NCBI GenBank assembly: GCA_965218985.1
Contig: CBDCMP010000007.1
Span: 2,356,001 to 2,420,000, forward strand
Direction of reading: 5' to 3'
Source: Pseudopedobacter sp965218985
GTDB lineage: Bacteria; Bacteroidota; Bacteroidia; Sphingobacteriales; Sphingobacteriaceae
Length of the DNA stretch: 64,000 nt
The position numbers and the translations under genes were made by a program. Positions 1 through 8,870 of this stretch are shown one piece after another. The stretch's first letter is position 1, and the number at the start of each line of letters is the position of its first letter. A model generated the notes under the pieces. The model made no database searches. It was given only the letters and a program-made list of their open reading frames with translations, and was not told the DNA's origin.

Positions 1-2
1 CA

Positions 3-242
3 AAAAGTATAGGTAAAAAATTAGTTTTATCAAATATAACTGTACATAAGGAGCAGAATCCGAAAAATGGGATTTATTTTGATCCTAAGAACCCAAAAGA
101 GCTGGCCATTATATTGGAAGACATTATAAAAGAAGATGCACAAATACTCCACAATGTTGAATACCTACAAAAATATTTGAACAACCGCACTGAAAATTTT
201 GCGAAGAATTATTTAGCAGGAATTAAAAAGCTAATTAATTAG
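3..242 (+). CDS. Glycosyltransferase, C-terminal end (partial)
   Basis: The reading frame is open from the window edge to a TAG at 240-242 and gives about 79 residues. The sequence (a YFDP stretch followed by PKELA and a helical tail) resembles the C-terminal end of GT-B fold, GT4-type glycosyltransferases, where such a stretch closes the nucleotide-sugar site. It lies directly upstream of the polymerase and GT2 genes on the same strand, as expected in a polysaccharide operon. The N-terminal part is outside the window, so the donor sugar cannot be judged. The family call is by resemblance only. Confidence 0.55.
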   Translation, partial: KSIGKKLVLSNITVHKEQNPKNGIYFDPKNPKELAIILEDIIKEDAQILHNVEYLQKYLNNRTENFAKNYLAGIKKLIN

Positions 243-286
243 TCTTAATAAACTGATTTTTAGGTTGCCTAACCTTTTGAAGGGAT

Positions 287-1486
287 ATGCTTAGAAAGAT
301 TATTAAATTCTTAATTATTATCCTCATTACCGTTCTTATTATAGATCCGGGGGATTTGATATTTCATCTTAAGGTACCGTTATTTGTTCTCATTTTCCTT
401 ATATGGATTTTTCTCAAAACAGTTACCCCAATTCGATTTAATAGAGATATAATTATTAATTGTATAATTTTTTTCCTTATACCCTTAGTTGGAATTTGTG
501 TAGCAATTTCGCAAAACAATATGGATGATCAAACATTTGCAATAGGTTTCATTAAATCTTTTCTGGTTATCTTTTTAATATTCATAACAATAGATCTGAG
601 ATTAATTTTATCGCCCTATCTTATAAAATGTTGCTTTTTAATCCCTTTAATTATTATTCCAATTTATATTTTGATAACAATCAATCCTAACAATATTTTA
701 GAGATAAATAACTACGTTACTATTAAGGATGTTGCTAAATTTTCACATCGTGGATATTACGGGTATGAAGTACTGATGTTATTTTACAGGACTTCTCCAT
801 TATTAGTGTTCCCTTTAGCGTACTACTGTAGCCAATTCTTTTTCAATAAAAGGAGAAAATTATTAAATTTCATTATCATTCTCTGCTTCTTTTTTACTCT
901 TTTTTTATCAGGAACAAGAGCAAACATCTTGTCTGATGTACTTATAGTTGTTTATTTTATTTTTGATTTTTTAATCAAAAAAAGAAATAAAGCCCCTTTA
1001 ATTTTTACCTCCATTTTATTTTTATTTATTCTATTCTCATTTATTGGTACTTTATCATTTAGGGAAACCGACCCATCAACGGAAATTAAATCCGGACACT
1101 TGAATTCGTACATGAAGCTTTTTGAAGAAAACCCTCAATATTTACTTTGGGGAAGTGGGTTAGGGAGTAAATTTTATTCCTCAGGTAATGATTCAAATGT
1201 AAGTCAAACTGAACTGACATATTTTGACCTAATAAGATGGTTTGGATTTCCTATAGCATTAATTTTATTATTTTTGATATTTTACCCAGTCATTTATTTA
1301 TATAATAATAATCGTATTAATACCAAAAACAAACCGTTAATATTAGCATATTTTGCTTATCTCTTTATCGTAGGAACTAATCCTCTCTTGGTAAGTTCAA
1401 CCGGAATGTTGGCAATAGTGACAATGTATTCCTTATTAAGAGATGATTGTAATGAAAAAATAGACAGACAGATAGTAACTTCATAG
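287..1486 (+). CDS. O-antigen polymerase/ligase-like membrane protein (Wzy-like)
   Basis: A 399-aa protein that is almost wholly hydrophobic, with about ten predicted membrane segments and one larger loop (about residues 260-315) rich in polar residues. It carries LSGTRAN and a GSGLG motif, features seen in Wzy polymerases and O-antigen ligases, which join repeat units at the periplasmic face of the inner membrane. These proteins are poorly conserved, so the call rests on topology, those motifs and position between glycosyltransferases. The next gene starts at the base after its stop codon, so they are co-transcribed. A ligase rather than a polymerase cannot be excluded. Confidence 0.7.
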   Translation: MLRKIIKFLIIILITVLIIDPGDLIFHLKVPLFVLIFLIWIFLKTVTPIRFNRDIIINCIIFFLIPLVGICVAISQNNMDDQTFAIGFIKSFLVIFLIFITIDLRLILSPYLIKCCFLIPLIIIPIYILITINPNNILEINNYVTIKDVAKFSHRGYYGYEVLMLFYRTSPLLVFPLAYYCSQFFFNKRRKLLNFIIILCFFFTLFLSGTRANILSDVLIVVYFIFDFLIKKRNKAPLIFTSILFLFILFSFIGTLSFRETDPSTEIKSGHLNSYMKLFEENPQYLLWGSGLGSKFYSSGNDSNVSQTELTYFDLIRWFGFPIALILLFLIFYPVIYLYNNNRINTKNKPLILAYFAYLFIVGTNPLLVSSTGMLAIVTMYSLLRDDCNEKIDRQIVTS

Positions 1487-2335
1487 ATGAGTTTTAAGAA
1501 AGAAGATTTACAAATTGTTATTGTTTTATATAAGCAAAAACTAAATGATTCAGTTTCTTTTAAATCTATAATCGCAAGCAATAGTGATATCGAAATTTTA
1601 ATTTATGACAATTCACCTCATAGCGACCTTAATGCTAAGAAATATCCATCTATAAATTACATACACGATGATAGAAATCTTGGCGTAAGTATAGCCTATA
1701 ATAAAGGGGCTGAAGTAGCTAAGAAAAACGAGAAAAAATGGCTATTGCTTTTAGACCAAGACACCCTATTGCCAGACAATTTCTTTAGTAACCTTGAGTT
1801 TCAAATAGCACAATTTCCAGTTTCTCATTTATATTCAATGCATTTGTATAATGATGGACAATTGATATCCCCAGGGGGATATAGATTTAAAAAAGGATAT
1901 TTGCTTAATCACATAAATACGGGAACAAATAAATTAGATAATCTCACCTTTTTAAATAGTGGATTATTATTATCGACGGATCTGTTTTATAGAGCCGGTG
2001 GCTACGATACGAAGGTTCCGCTTTATTTTAGTGATTTTGTATTTGTTAATAGGCTTAGAAAATTTATTTCAACTTTTGTGTTATTGCCCATAAACCTAAT
2101 TCATAATCTCTCAAGTAATAATGAATTAGACATCCCTGCTTTTAAATTTAGATATAATCTTTACTTGACAGGAGCATTTGAAGCTCTAAAAAGTGAAAGA
2201 AATGGTTATTTAAGCTATTATCTTACCACTTTTTTAAGAGCAGTAAAGCTATCAGTTAAATTAAAGGATTTTTATTATGTTAGGGTATATTTGAGACGAA
2301 CACAAAATAAGGATAATTTTCAACAGAAATCATAA
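1487..2335 (+). CDS. GT2 glycosyltransferase (rhamnosyltransferase-like)
   Basis: A 282-aa GT-A fold enzyme. A Rossmann-like N-terminus (IVIVLYKQ) is followed by NLGVSIAYNKG and the LLLDQDT stretch (about residues 85-95) that holds the metal-binding acidic motif. This arrangement is typical of GT2 rhamnosyltransferases that use dTDP- or similar sugars. There are no membrane segments, so it should act at the cytoplasmic membrane surface on a lipid-linked acceptor. It starts directly after the Wzy-like stop and is followed 5 bp later by another GT2 gene. The sugar specificity is not readable from sequence. Confidence 0.8.
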   Translation: MSFKKEDLQIVIVLYKQKLNDSVSFKSIIASNSDIEILIYDNSPHSDLNAKKYPSINYIHDDRNLGVSIAYNKGAEVAKKNEKKWLLLLDQDTLLPDNFFSNLEFQIAQFPVSHLYSMHLYNDGQLISPGGYRFKKGYLLNHINTGTNKLDNLTFLNSGLLLSTDLFYRAGGYDTKVPLYFSDFVFVNRLRKFISTFVLLPINLIHNLSSNNELDIPAFKFRYNLYLTGAFEALKSERNGYLSYYLTTFLRAVKLSVKLKDFYYVRVYLRRTQNKDNFQQKS

Positions 2336-2340
2336 ATCAA

Positions 2341-3051
2341 ATGAAAAGAATCTCAGTTTGCATCGCCACATATAACGGAGCAAATTTCTTAAATCAACAA
2401 ATGGAATCGATTTTATCTCAAATAGGTTCTAATGATGAAATTATAATCTCTGATGACTCTTCAACGGACGACACCATAAAATTATTGAAAAATTTTAAGG
2501 ATAGAAGGATCATAATATTTGAAAATCAGAAGTTTGGAAATCCTATTTTTAATTTCGAAAATGCTATAAATCATGCAACTGGAAACTATATTTTTATGTC
2601 TGACCAAGATGATATATGGCATGAAGACAAAGTAAAAGTGATGGTCGAAGCCCTTGATAAGAGTGATTTGGTAATTTGTGATTGCAGTATTATCGATTCG
2701 GAGGGAAGAGTCCTCATTCAATCTTATTTTGATTTGGTAGGATCTGGATCTGGCATTATTAAAAACTTAAGAAAAAATACCTACTTTGGATGCTGTATGG
2801 CTTTTCGTAAACGATTATTGACGAAAGCATTACCATTTCCAAAAGATATTCCTATGCATGACATATGGCTGGGGTTTGTGGCAGATGTATTTTTTAAATC
2901 TACCTTTATACCGCAAAAGCTTACACTTTACCGAAAACACGATAATAATGTTTCAATAGCTTCTGACGTAACTAGTAATTTAAGCCTGCTTACGAAACTA
3001 AAGTTCAGATTTAATTTGATTAAGTATCTGCCGATTCTTTTATTAAGGTAG
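2341..3051 (+). CDS. GT2 glycosyltransferase
   Basis: A 236-aa GT2 enzyme with the classical start VCIATYNGANFL, IISDDSSTDDT (first acidic motif) and MSDQDDIW (the DXD-like metal site, about residue 85). MHDIWLGF near residue 175 matches the ED/HD catalytic-base region of this subgroup. It is part of the polysaccharide operon (5 bp after the preceding gene, 4 bp before the next). It is slightly shorter than usual for the group (about 250-300 aa) but has a normal domain order. Confidence 0.85.
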   Translation: MKRISVCIATYNGANFLNQQMESILSQIGSNDEIIISDDSSTDDTIKLLKNFKDRRIIIFENQKFGNPIFNFENAINHATGNYIFMSDQDDIWHEDKVKVMVEALDKSDLVICDCSIIDSEGRVLIQSYFDLVGSGSGIIKNLRKNTYFGCCMAFRKRLLTKALPFPKDIPMHDIWLGFVADVFFKSTFIPQKLTLYRKHDNNVSIASDVTSNLSLLTKLKFRFNLIKYLPILLLR

Positions 3052-3055
3052 CTTT

Positions 3056-3799
3056 ATGAGAGTGTCTATCATCACCGTTACTTATAACTCTGAATTGTTT
3101 TTAAAAAGTTGCATTGATTCAGTTAAAAATCAAACCTATAAGCCAATTGAGCATATCATAATTGATGGGAGTTCAAAAGATAATACTTTAAAAATTATCA
3201 AAGGATATGACCATTTAAAATATCTTTCGGAAGATGATAATGGCATTTATGATGCGATTAATAAAGGCATTCAATTGTCTTCTGGGGATATAATTGGCAT
3301 TCTTAATTCGGACGATACTTTAGCAGATAATAAGGTTGTTGGAAGAATAGTAAAAGAATTTGAAAATTCAGAAGTAGCAGCTGTTTTTTCAGATGTTCAA
3401 TTTGTTAAAAGAAACGATATTTCAATTCCTGTTAGATTTTACTCTTCAAAATTTTTTAAATCATGGATGTTCAAATTCGGTTTTCAGCCCGCACATCCAA
3501 CCTTCTATGTGAAAAGAGAATTATTTAAAAAATTCGGTGATTACCGTACCGACTTGAAAATAGCTGGTGATTTTGAACTTCTTTTAAGATTTATATTGAA
3601 AAACCAAATTAGATATAATTATGTTAAAGATTTATGGGTAAAGATGCGTGTAGGAGGTGTCAGTACTTCTGGAATTAAAAGTGTTTTACAATTAAATGAA
3701 GAAATAATTAGAGCTCATAAAATAAATGGGCTGTATACCAACAAGTTTTTTGTTTATTCCAAATATCTCATAAAATGGTGGGGATTTTTGAAAAAATGA
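3056..3799 (+). CDS. GT2 glycosyltransferase (WcaA-like)
   Basis: A 247-aa GT2 enzyme with VSIITVTYNSELFL, HIIIDGSSKDNT and GILNSDDTL as the metal-binding site, plus the KIAGDFELLLRF stretch typical of WcaA/colanic-acid-like transferases. It is the last gene of the GT run. Its final codons overlap the start codon of a broken SDR gene at 3796 by 4 bp, which shows that the SDR was originally the next gene of the operon. Confidence 0.85.
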   Translation: MRVSIITVTYNSELFLKSCIDSVKNQTYKPIEHIIIDGSSKDNTLKIIKGYDHLKYLSEDDNGIYDAINKGIQLSSGDIIGILNSDDTLADNKVVGRIVKEFENSEVAAVFSDVQFVKRNDISIPVRFYSSKFFKSWMFKFGFQPAHPTFYVKRELFKKFGDYRTDLKIAGDFELLLRFILKNQIRYNYVKDLWVKMRVGGVSTSGIKSVLQLNEEIIRAHKINGLYTNKFFVYSKYLIKWWGFLKK

Positions 3800-3977
3800 A
3801 TCTTACACTAAGCGGCTCCTCCGGCTTCGTCGGACAAAACCTTGTTGAGTATCTGTCAGATTTTAACATCCAAAAGCTATTATTAAGATCCCAACTAAAC
3901 CAAGAAATCAGTTTAAAAACTCAGAAGCCATTATCCACCTATCCGGCAAAGCCCACGATCTTCATAAATTTTCTTAG
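3796..3977 (+). pseudogene. WbpV-like SDR, 5' fragment (copy A)
   Basis: The start codon at 3796 opens a TLSGSSGFVGQN NAD-binding motif, homologous to the first 16 residues of the intact gene at 5631. Further on, the DNA still encodes IIHLSGKAHDL (about 3931-3963), but in another frame, so there is at least one frameshift. Similarity stops at about 3977. The rest of the gene is missing here. A matching 3' end exists at 9779-10016, so this may be the left half of a gene split by the accessory region. Confidence 0.85.
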
Positions 3978-4078
3978 TCTAAACCTACTACAATATCAAT
4001 TTTTGAATTAATCTCAAGCCTTATCAACTCATTCTTCATCACATTTCCACCTTAGTATAAAATATAAGGCCTTCTTTC

Positions 4079-4086
4079 TATATTTG
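4079..4086 (+). promoter_or_regulatory. -7 box TATATTTG
   Basis: Matches the Bacteroidota consensus TAnnTTTG and lies 19 nt upstream of the TTG start of the AlbA-type gene, which implies a very short 5' leader. Upstream in-frame sequence is closed by a TGA at 4085-4087, which supports the downstream start. Confidence 0.5.
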
Positions 4087-4105
4087 AGAGAAATCAATAA
4101 ATATT

Positions 4106-5554
4106 TTGATCAGTAAAGAACAATTAGCAGCATTGGTAAAAAATTTAGAAACTGACCGTATAGAGCGGACAGTTTCTACCAATCATACCGATAAATTTGG
4201 TATAGCTGCTTGTGCTTTCGCTAATGATTTATCCAGCAATGAAAAGCCAGGTTATTTATTAATTGGGGTGCAGGATGATGGCAGTTTATCAGGACTAAAG
4301 GTTACAGACGAATGGCTTAAAAACTTAGGTGGTTTAAGGTCAGACGGATTGATACTCCCCCAACCTCAAATAAACATTGCCTACTTTTCTTTTGAAGACG
4401 GAGATATCGCAGTAGTAGAAGTTTTACCTTCATTATTTCCGACAGTGAGGTATAAAGGTAAGGTTTGGGTAAGAGTTGGTCCAAGAAAAGCAGTAGCCAA
4501 TGAAGCCGAAGAGCGGATTTTAATTGAGAAACGTATTTCTTCTGCTACTACTTTTGATACACGTCCTTGTTTAGGTGCTACTTTGGCAGATTTGAATTTG
4601 CAAGCCTTTGTGCAATATTATCTTCCCAAAGCAATTGCCCCGGAAAGTTTAGAACAAGATACCAGAAGCATTGAAGAACAACTGGCTTCTTTACGTTTTT
4701 TTGATTTGAGATTTAATTGCCCGACTCATGCAGGAATCCTCCTGTTTGGCAACAATCCGGAGCACTTTATTTTCGGTGCATATATCCAATATGTACAATT
4801 TAGAGGTATTGGCCTCGGTGCAGAAATCAATAATGAACATAAGTTTTCCGGAAGTTTATTCACTGTGCTTGCCAAACTGGATACATTTATAGAAACGGCA
4901 TTGATAAAAAAACAACCGGTACCCGTAAGTGCTTTAAGGGAAGAAACAGTTAAAAACTATGCGGAATGGGCTATAAGAGAGTTAATGATGAATGCGGTAA
5001 TGCATCGCGACTATGAATCGCACACACCTATTCGTTTTTATGAATACCCAAACCGCATAGAATTGATGAATGCGGGGGGCTTATATGGCAATGCCCGGCC
5101 AGAGAATTTTCCCAATGTAAACGATTATCGCAATCCGGTAATTGCAGAAGCGATGAAGATTTTAGGCTATGTAAACCGCTTTAGCAGGGGAGTTACCCGG
5201 GTAAAGGAAGAGTTAAAAGAAAATGGCAATGGTTCAGCTGTTTTTGACTTTTCTAAGTTAACCGTATTTGAGGTAACTGTACCCCTATCAACACATTATT
5301 TAGCCTACACCGACCCAGTCACCGACCCAGTGATGAATCTGCTCAAGTTATTAGCAAGTGGAGCGTATTCTTCGGGAGAGATGCGGGCAAAATTGGGAAT
5401 AAAACACAGGGCTACCTTTAGAGATAATTACATCCACCCGGCCATTTCTTTAGGCCTGATTGTGCAGACTATTCCGGAAAAGCCGAATAGCAGGTTACAA
5501 AAATATAAACTTACAGAAAGGGCAAAACTTTATTTAAAAAGGATCAATGAATGA
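4106..5554 (+). CDS. AlbA_2/HATPase domain putative DNA-binding ATPase
   Basis: A 482-aa protein. Residues about 1-135 form an AlbA_2 (Schlafen-type) nucleic-acid-binding domain with GYLLIGVQDDG and VWVRVGPRK. Residues about 270-390 form a GHKL-type ATPase part with AIRELMMNAVMHRDY and NPVIAEAMKILGYVNRFSRG. The C-terminus (from about residue 405) looks like a winged helix. Such proteins are annotated as transcriptional regulators or RecG-like ATPases, are common on accessory DNA and have uncertain roles. The start is TTG, since no ATG exists between the upstream stop (4085) and conserved sequence. It sits between two copies of the SDR gene, so it is inserted cargo and not part of the sugar pathway. 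Confidence 0.8.
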   Translation: MISKEQLAALVKNLETDRIERTVSTNHTDKFGIAACAFANDLSSNEKPGYLLIGVQDDGSLSGLKVTDEWLKNLGGLRSDGLILPQPQINIAYFSFEDGDIAVVEVLPSLFPTVRYKGKVWVRVGPRKAVANEAEERILIEKRISSATTFDTRPCLGATLADLNLQAFVQYYLPKAIAPESLEQDTRSIEEQLASLRFFDLRFNCPTHAGILLFGNNPEHFIFGAYIQYVQFRGIGLGAEINNEHKFSGSLFTVLAKLDTFIETALIKKQPVPVSALREETVKNYAEWAIRELMMNAVMHRDYESHTPIRFYEYPNRIELMNAGGLYGNARPENFPNVNDYRNPVIAEAMKILGYVNRFSRGVTRVKEELKENGNGSAVFDFSKLTVFEVTVPLSTHYLAYTDPVTDPVMNLLKLLASGAYSSGEMRAKLGIKHRATFRDNYIHPAISLGLIVQTIPEKPNSRLQKYKLTERAKLYLKRINE

Positions 5555-5630
5555 GCAGAACGAAAACACATTGAACAAAAATAATTATAGCTGTATTTAT
5601 TTGCAAAATAAGTTTTAAGCCTTCTTTATC

Positions 5631-6524
5631 ATGAAAATCATCATCACAGGAGCAAAAGGCTTCGTAGGACAAAATCTTAAAGGGTACCTAAAAAATAAGC
5701 ATCTTCAAGACCTGTCTTTAAGGTATCGGCCCAATCAACAAATTGATTTAGAAAATACCGGGGTCATCATCCATCTCTCAGGCAAAGCCCACGATCTTAA
5801 AAAAGTATCTCAACCTTCAGATTATTACGAAGCCAATTTCGAATTGACAAAACAGCTTTATGATACCTTTCTAAAATCAGAGGCTAAAAAGTTTATCTTC
5901 ATCAGCTCTGTAAAAGCAGTGGCGGATTCAGTGGAGGACACTCTAACTGAAGAGACAATACCAAATCCCCAAACCCATTATGGCAAGTCCAAACTCATGG
6001 CAGAAGAATATATCCAAGCGCAGCCTTTGCCGGAGGGAAAATCATATTATATTTTACGCCCCTGTATGATTCATGGCCCGGGGAATAAGGGGAATTTAAA
6101 TTTATTGTATCAGTTTGTTAAAAAAGGTATTCCCTACCCTTTAGCTGCTTTCGAAAACAAGCGCTCCTTTTTAAGTATAGAAAACCTATGCTTTACCATC
6201 AAAGAGCTTTTAGAAAGAGAAATTCCATCAGGTATTTATCAGATAGCCGATGACGAAAGCATGTCCACCAATCAATTGGTCAGTGAGATTGCATATACAT
6301 TAAAACTTAAGCCCAAGCTCTGGCCTGTACCATCTTTAGTGATCAAATCAATGGCGAGATTAGGCGATGTGCTCAAACTGCCCTTAAATACCGAACGCTT
6401 AAACAAGCTAACCGAGAATTATATCGTTTCCAATCAAAAGCTAAAAAATGCTTTAGGAAAAGAATTGCCCATTAAAGCGATAGAAGGATTGCATAAAACT
6501 ATTTCTTCTTTTCCCAAAGGATAA
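5631..6524 (+). CDS. NAD-dependent epimerase/4-reductase, WbpV-like (intact copy B)
   Basis: A 297-aa extended SDR with IITGAKGFVGQN (glycine-rich NAD site), IFISSVKAV (catalytic Ser) and YGKSK (catalytic Tyr and Lys, about residue 117). It belongs to the family of nucleotide-sugar 4-epimerases and 4-reductases such as WbpV. With the WbpL-like (10393) and WbpM-like (11505) genes it forms the set known to make and load N-acetyl-quinovosamine or -fucosamine on the lipid carrier, so reduction of the 4-keto intermediate is the likely role (inference). It is the only intact copy. Broken copies lie at 3796, 6825 and 9779. Confidence 0.8.
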   Translation: MKIIITGAKGFVGQNLKGYLKNKHLQDLSLRYRPNQQIDLENTGVIIHLSGKAHDLKKVSQPSDYYEANFELTKQLYDTFLKSEAKKFIFISSVKAVADSVEDTLTEETIPNPQTHYGKSKLMAEEYIQAQPLPEGKSYYILRPCMIHGPGNKGNLNLLYQFVKKGIPYPLAAFENKRSFLSIENLCFTIKELLEREIPSGIYQIADDESMSTNQLVSEIAYTLKLKPKLWPVPSLVIKSMARLGDVLKLPLNTERLNKLTENYIVSNQKLKNALGKELPIKAIEGLHKTISSFPKG

Positions 6525-6824
6525 TGGGAAACTCATTCGTTTGGAAAAATAGGTGTTTTTCTGAAGAAGAGCCGATGGTCATAAAGTTTTCTTGCTCTCA
6601 GGCGATATATTAGGACCATCATATAACCTCTTCTTCGCTGGTTCTCACTAACCCAAGCAAGTTTGATTAATGCTATTAAAACTGATTTTATCATATTGTT
6701 TGTCATTATAAAAAACCAATGTTTTTTGTTACTGTCAAACAAATTTGTAGGATGGTATCAAACACTTACATGTTAAAACACCGGGAGGTTTATAAAATAG
6801 GGGACAGGTTAAAGCTTCCGCTCA

Positions 6825-7083
6825 ACAGGAGCAAAAGGCTTCGTAGGACAAAATCTGAAAGGATACCAAAAAAATAAGCATCTTCAAGACCTGTCTTTAA
6901 GGTATCAGCCCAATCAACGAATTGATTTAGAAAATACCGGGGCCATCATCCACCTCAGGCAAAGCCCACGATCTTAAAAAAGTTTCTAATGGAAAATTAT
7001 GTAGTTGATAATTCCAAGATAAAGCAGGTGTCAAAAAAAGAACTGCCTGTTTCTGCAAGGGAAGGGCTGTTAAAAATTTTCCT
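6825..7083 (+). pseudogene. WbpV-like SDR with internal deletion (copy C)
   Basis: Bases 6825-6988 are nearly identical to 5645-5808 of the intact gene, including the GAKGFVGQN codons. There are scattered substitutions and a 2-nt deletion in the IIHLSGKAH region. At about 6988 the sequence jumps to the 3' part (ENYVVDNSKIK, KELPVSAREGLLK), which corresponds to about residue 264 onward of the intact protein. The middle two thirds are deleted and there is no usable start. The high identity to copy B points to a recent duplication. Confidence 0.88.
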
Positions 7084-7521
7084 TGTCCAATTAAGAGCAA
7101 CGAACACCACAAAGTTGACGGCATCATCCTCCCCACGGAAATCCTTCGCTGCACCCAGGATGACGCGGAAATGAAAGGATGCCTATCGCATGGAAATCCA
7201 CAAAGCAGAGCAAACGAGCAGAACCACCTTCCAAATTTCCTTCCTTCCATTCCACCTTTCCTCCTTCCATTCCTCCTTCAAACAATTATTCAAATTAGAC
7301 GAACGCACTCTTAAATTTAAATGAGGCTACTATTGCTTAAATTCTAAAAATTATAATTCGCTTATATGAGTCTATCAATTAATTTCACATATAATTAGAA
7401 TAAATATTTAATAGACAGCGAATTAGCTTTAAGCTTTGTGCCTTTATACAACATAATTAATTTATTATAGTAATAGGTATTATCTTCCTAATATTGTCTA
7501 CCTTAATAAACAAAATTTAGT
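7084..7521. other. Gene-free stretch between SDR remnant and ATPase
   Basis: No gene is visible. At 7235-7280 there is a pyrimidine-only run made of imperfect CCTTCCATTCC units, probably a small degenerate tandem repeat. The remainder is AT-rich and includes the promoter region of the following ATPase gene. Confidence 0.5.
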
Positions 7522-7529
7522 TATATTTG
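7522..7529 (+). promoter_or_regulatory. -7 box TATATTTG of disrupted ATPase
   Basis: TAnnTTTG box 19 nt before the ATG at 7549. A TTG lies 25 nt further upstream (7494-7496). The paralogue at 52262 has the same box and the same 25-nt gap, so the regulatory region is conserved with the gene. Confidence 0.5.
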
Positions 7530-7885
7530 TTTAATAGAATAAGCAATAATGGATGATCTATTTGAAAAATACCAACAAAAATTACGATTAACCCAAATTG
7601 ATTTTGTGCGTTCGGTTATGGAAGAAATTAATTGGGAGGCTAGGCTAGTTGGAATAAAGGGTGCAAGAGGAATAGGTAAAACCACTCTTTTATTGCAATA
7701 TATTAAGTTGAAATTAAGTGATTCTTTAGCGGAAACCTTATATGTAAGTTTAGATACGCTGTGGTTTAATACCCATTCTATTGTAGAATTAGCCACAGAG
7801 TTTGTAAAAAAGGGGGGGAAATATCTTTTTTTAGATGAAGTGCATAAATATGCAGGCTGGGCGCAAGAAATCAAAAATATTTAAA

Positions 7886-8870
7886 TGACTATCCGTAATA
7901 CTAAATAAATTAGTAAATTAGCATTATGAAACTATCAGATTTTTTTCTTCAATATCCGGACGAAGAGACCTGTATTCGGAAATTCAAGGCGATACGGGAT
8001 CAGCAGGGTGTAGTATGTAAGAAATGTGGCTGTAAAGACCATTATTGGCAACAGACACTAACACAATATGAATGTAAATCCTGTAAATTCAGGACTACCC
8101 TTCGTAGCGGAACAGTGATGGAAGGGAGCAAGCTTCCCTTTAGATATTGGCTTACGGCCATGGCTTTTTTGACCAGCACCAAAAAAAGTATCTCCGCATT
8201 GGAAATGCAGCGGGAGCTTGGCCACAAGAGATATGAGCCTATTTGGGCCATGCTTCATAAGATACGTCTTTCTATGCGCCATAGAGACAGCAAATATGAA
8301 TTGAAGGAATACATTGAGCTAGATGAAGGCTTCTTTGAGACAACAGATCGAAGAGCAGGGAAGAAATCGAACAAAAACCAACAAGGCAGAGGGAGCAGTA
8401 AACAGGCTACAGTATTGGTGGCGGTAGAATCTATCCCTGTAGAGGACCAGGGAGATGGTGCCCAAAGAAAGGTAAAGCACCTGAAAATGACGGTAATTGA
8501 CAGCTTAACGGCTATAGGCATTGAATATGAGGTAGCTCATCAGATAAATAAAGAAGCAACGGTGATGACTGACGGTTTTAAGAGCTACAGCAAGCTCAAC
8601 AAAATTGTAAATGAGCACAAAGTAGTGGTGGTGAAAGATAAAAAGCAGATAGACAAGGTCTTTCCGTGGGTACACAAGGCTATAAGTAATGCTAAAAGAT
8701 TATTCCTTGGCATTCATCATGGTATTAAGGAATGTTATATGCAAAACTATTTGGATGAATACTGCTACAAGTTCAACAGAAGATATTTCGGAGAAAAACT
8801 GTTTGACAGGCTACTTATTGCTACAGTGCAAGCTCCTTGGTATAAAAATGTTTATAATAACGGATAGTCA
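7886..8870 (+). mobile_element. IS1595-family insertion sequence
   Basis: A 985-bp element bounded by inverted repeats TGACTATCCGT (7886-7896) and ACGGATAGTCA (8860-8870). The flanks show the duplicated target AAAATATTTA (7874-7883 and 8871-8880). The exact target duplication (8 bp is usual for IS1595) cannot be fixed because the flank is A-rich. It carries a single full-length transposase and no frameshift, so insertion is recent. Confidence 0.9.
7926..8867 (+). CDS. IS1595-family transposase (ISXO2-like)
   Basis: A 313-aa transposase with an N-terminal zinc ribbon (VCKKCGCKDH and YECKSCKF, residues about 31-58), a helix region, and an ISXO2-type DDE domain with ELDEGFF (first Asp), VMTDGFKSY (second Asp) and HHGIKECYMQNYLDEYCYK (third acidic/Asn region). 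The length is normal for the family. It fills the IS7886-8870 and interrupts an ATPase gene. All motifs look intact, so it may be active. Confidence 0.92.
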   Translation: MKLSDFFLQYPDEETCIRKFKAIRDQQGVVCKKCGCKDHYWQQTLTQYECKSCKFRTTLRSGTVMEGSKLPFRYWLTAMAFLTSTKKSISALEMQRELGHKRYEPIWAMLHKIRLSMRHRDSKYELKEYIELDEGFFETTDRRAGKKSNKNQQGRGSSKQATVLVAVESIPVEDQGDGAQRKVKHLKMTVIDSLTAIGIEYEVAHQINKEATVMTDGFKSYSKLNKIVNEHKVVVVKDKKQIDKVFPWVHKAISNAKRLFLGIHHGIKECYMQNYLDEYCYKFNRRYFGEKLFDRLLIATVQAPWYKNVYNNG

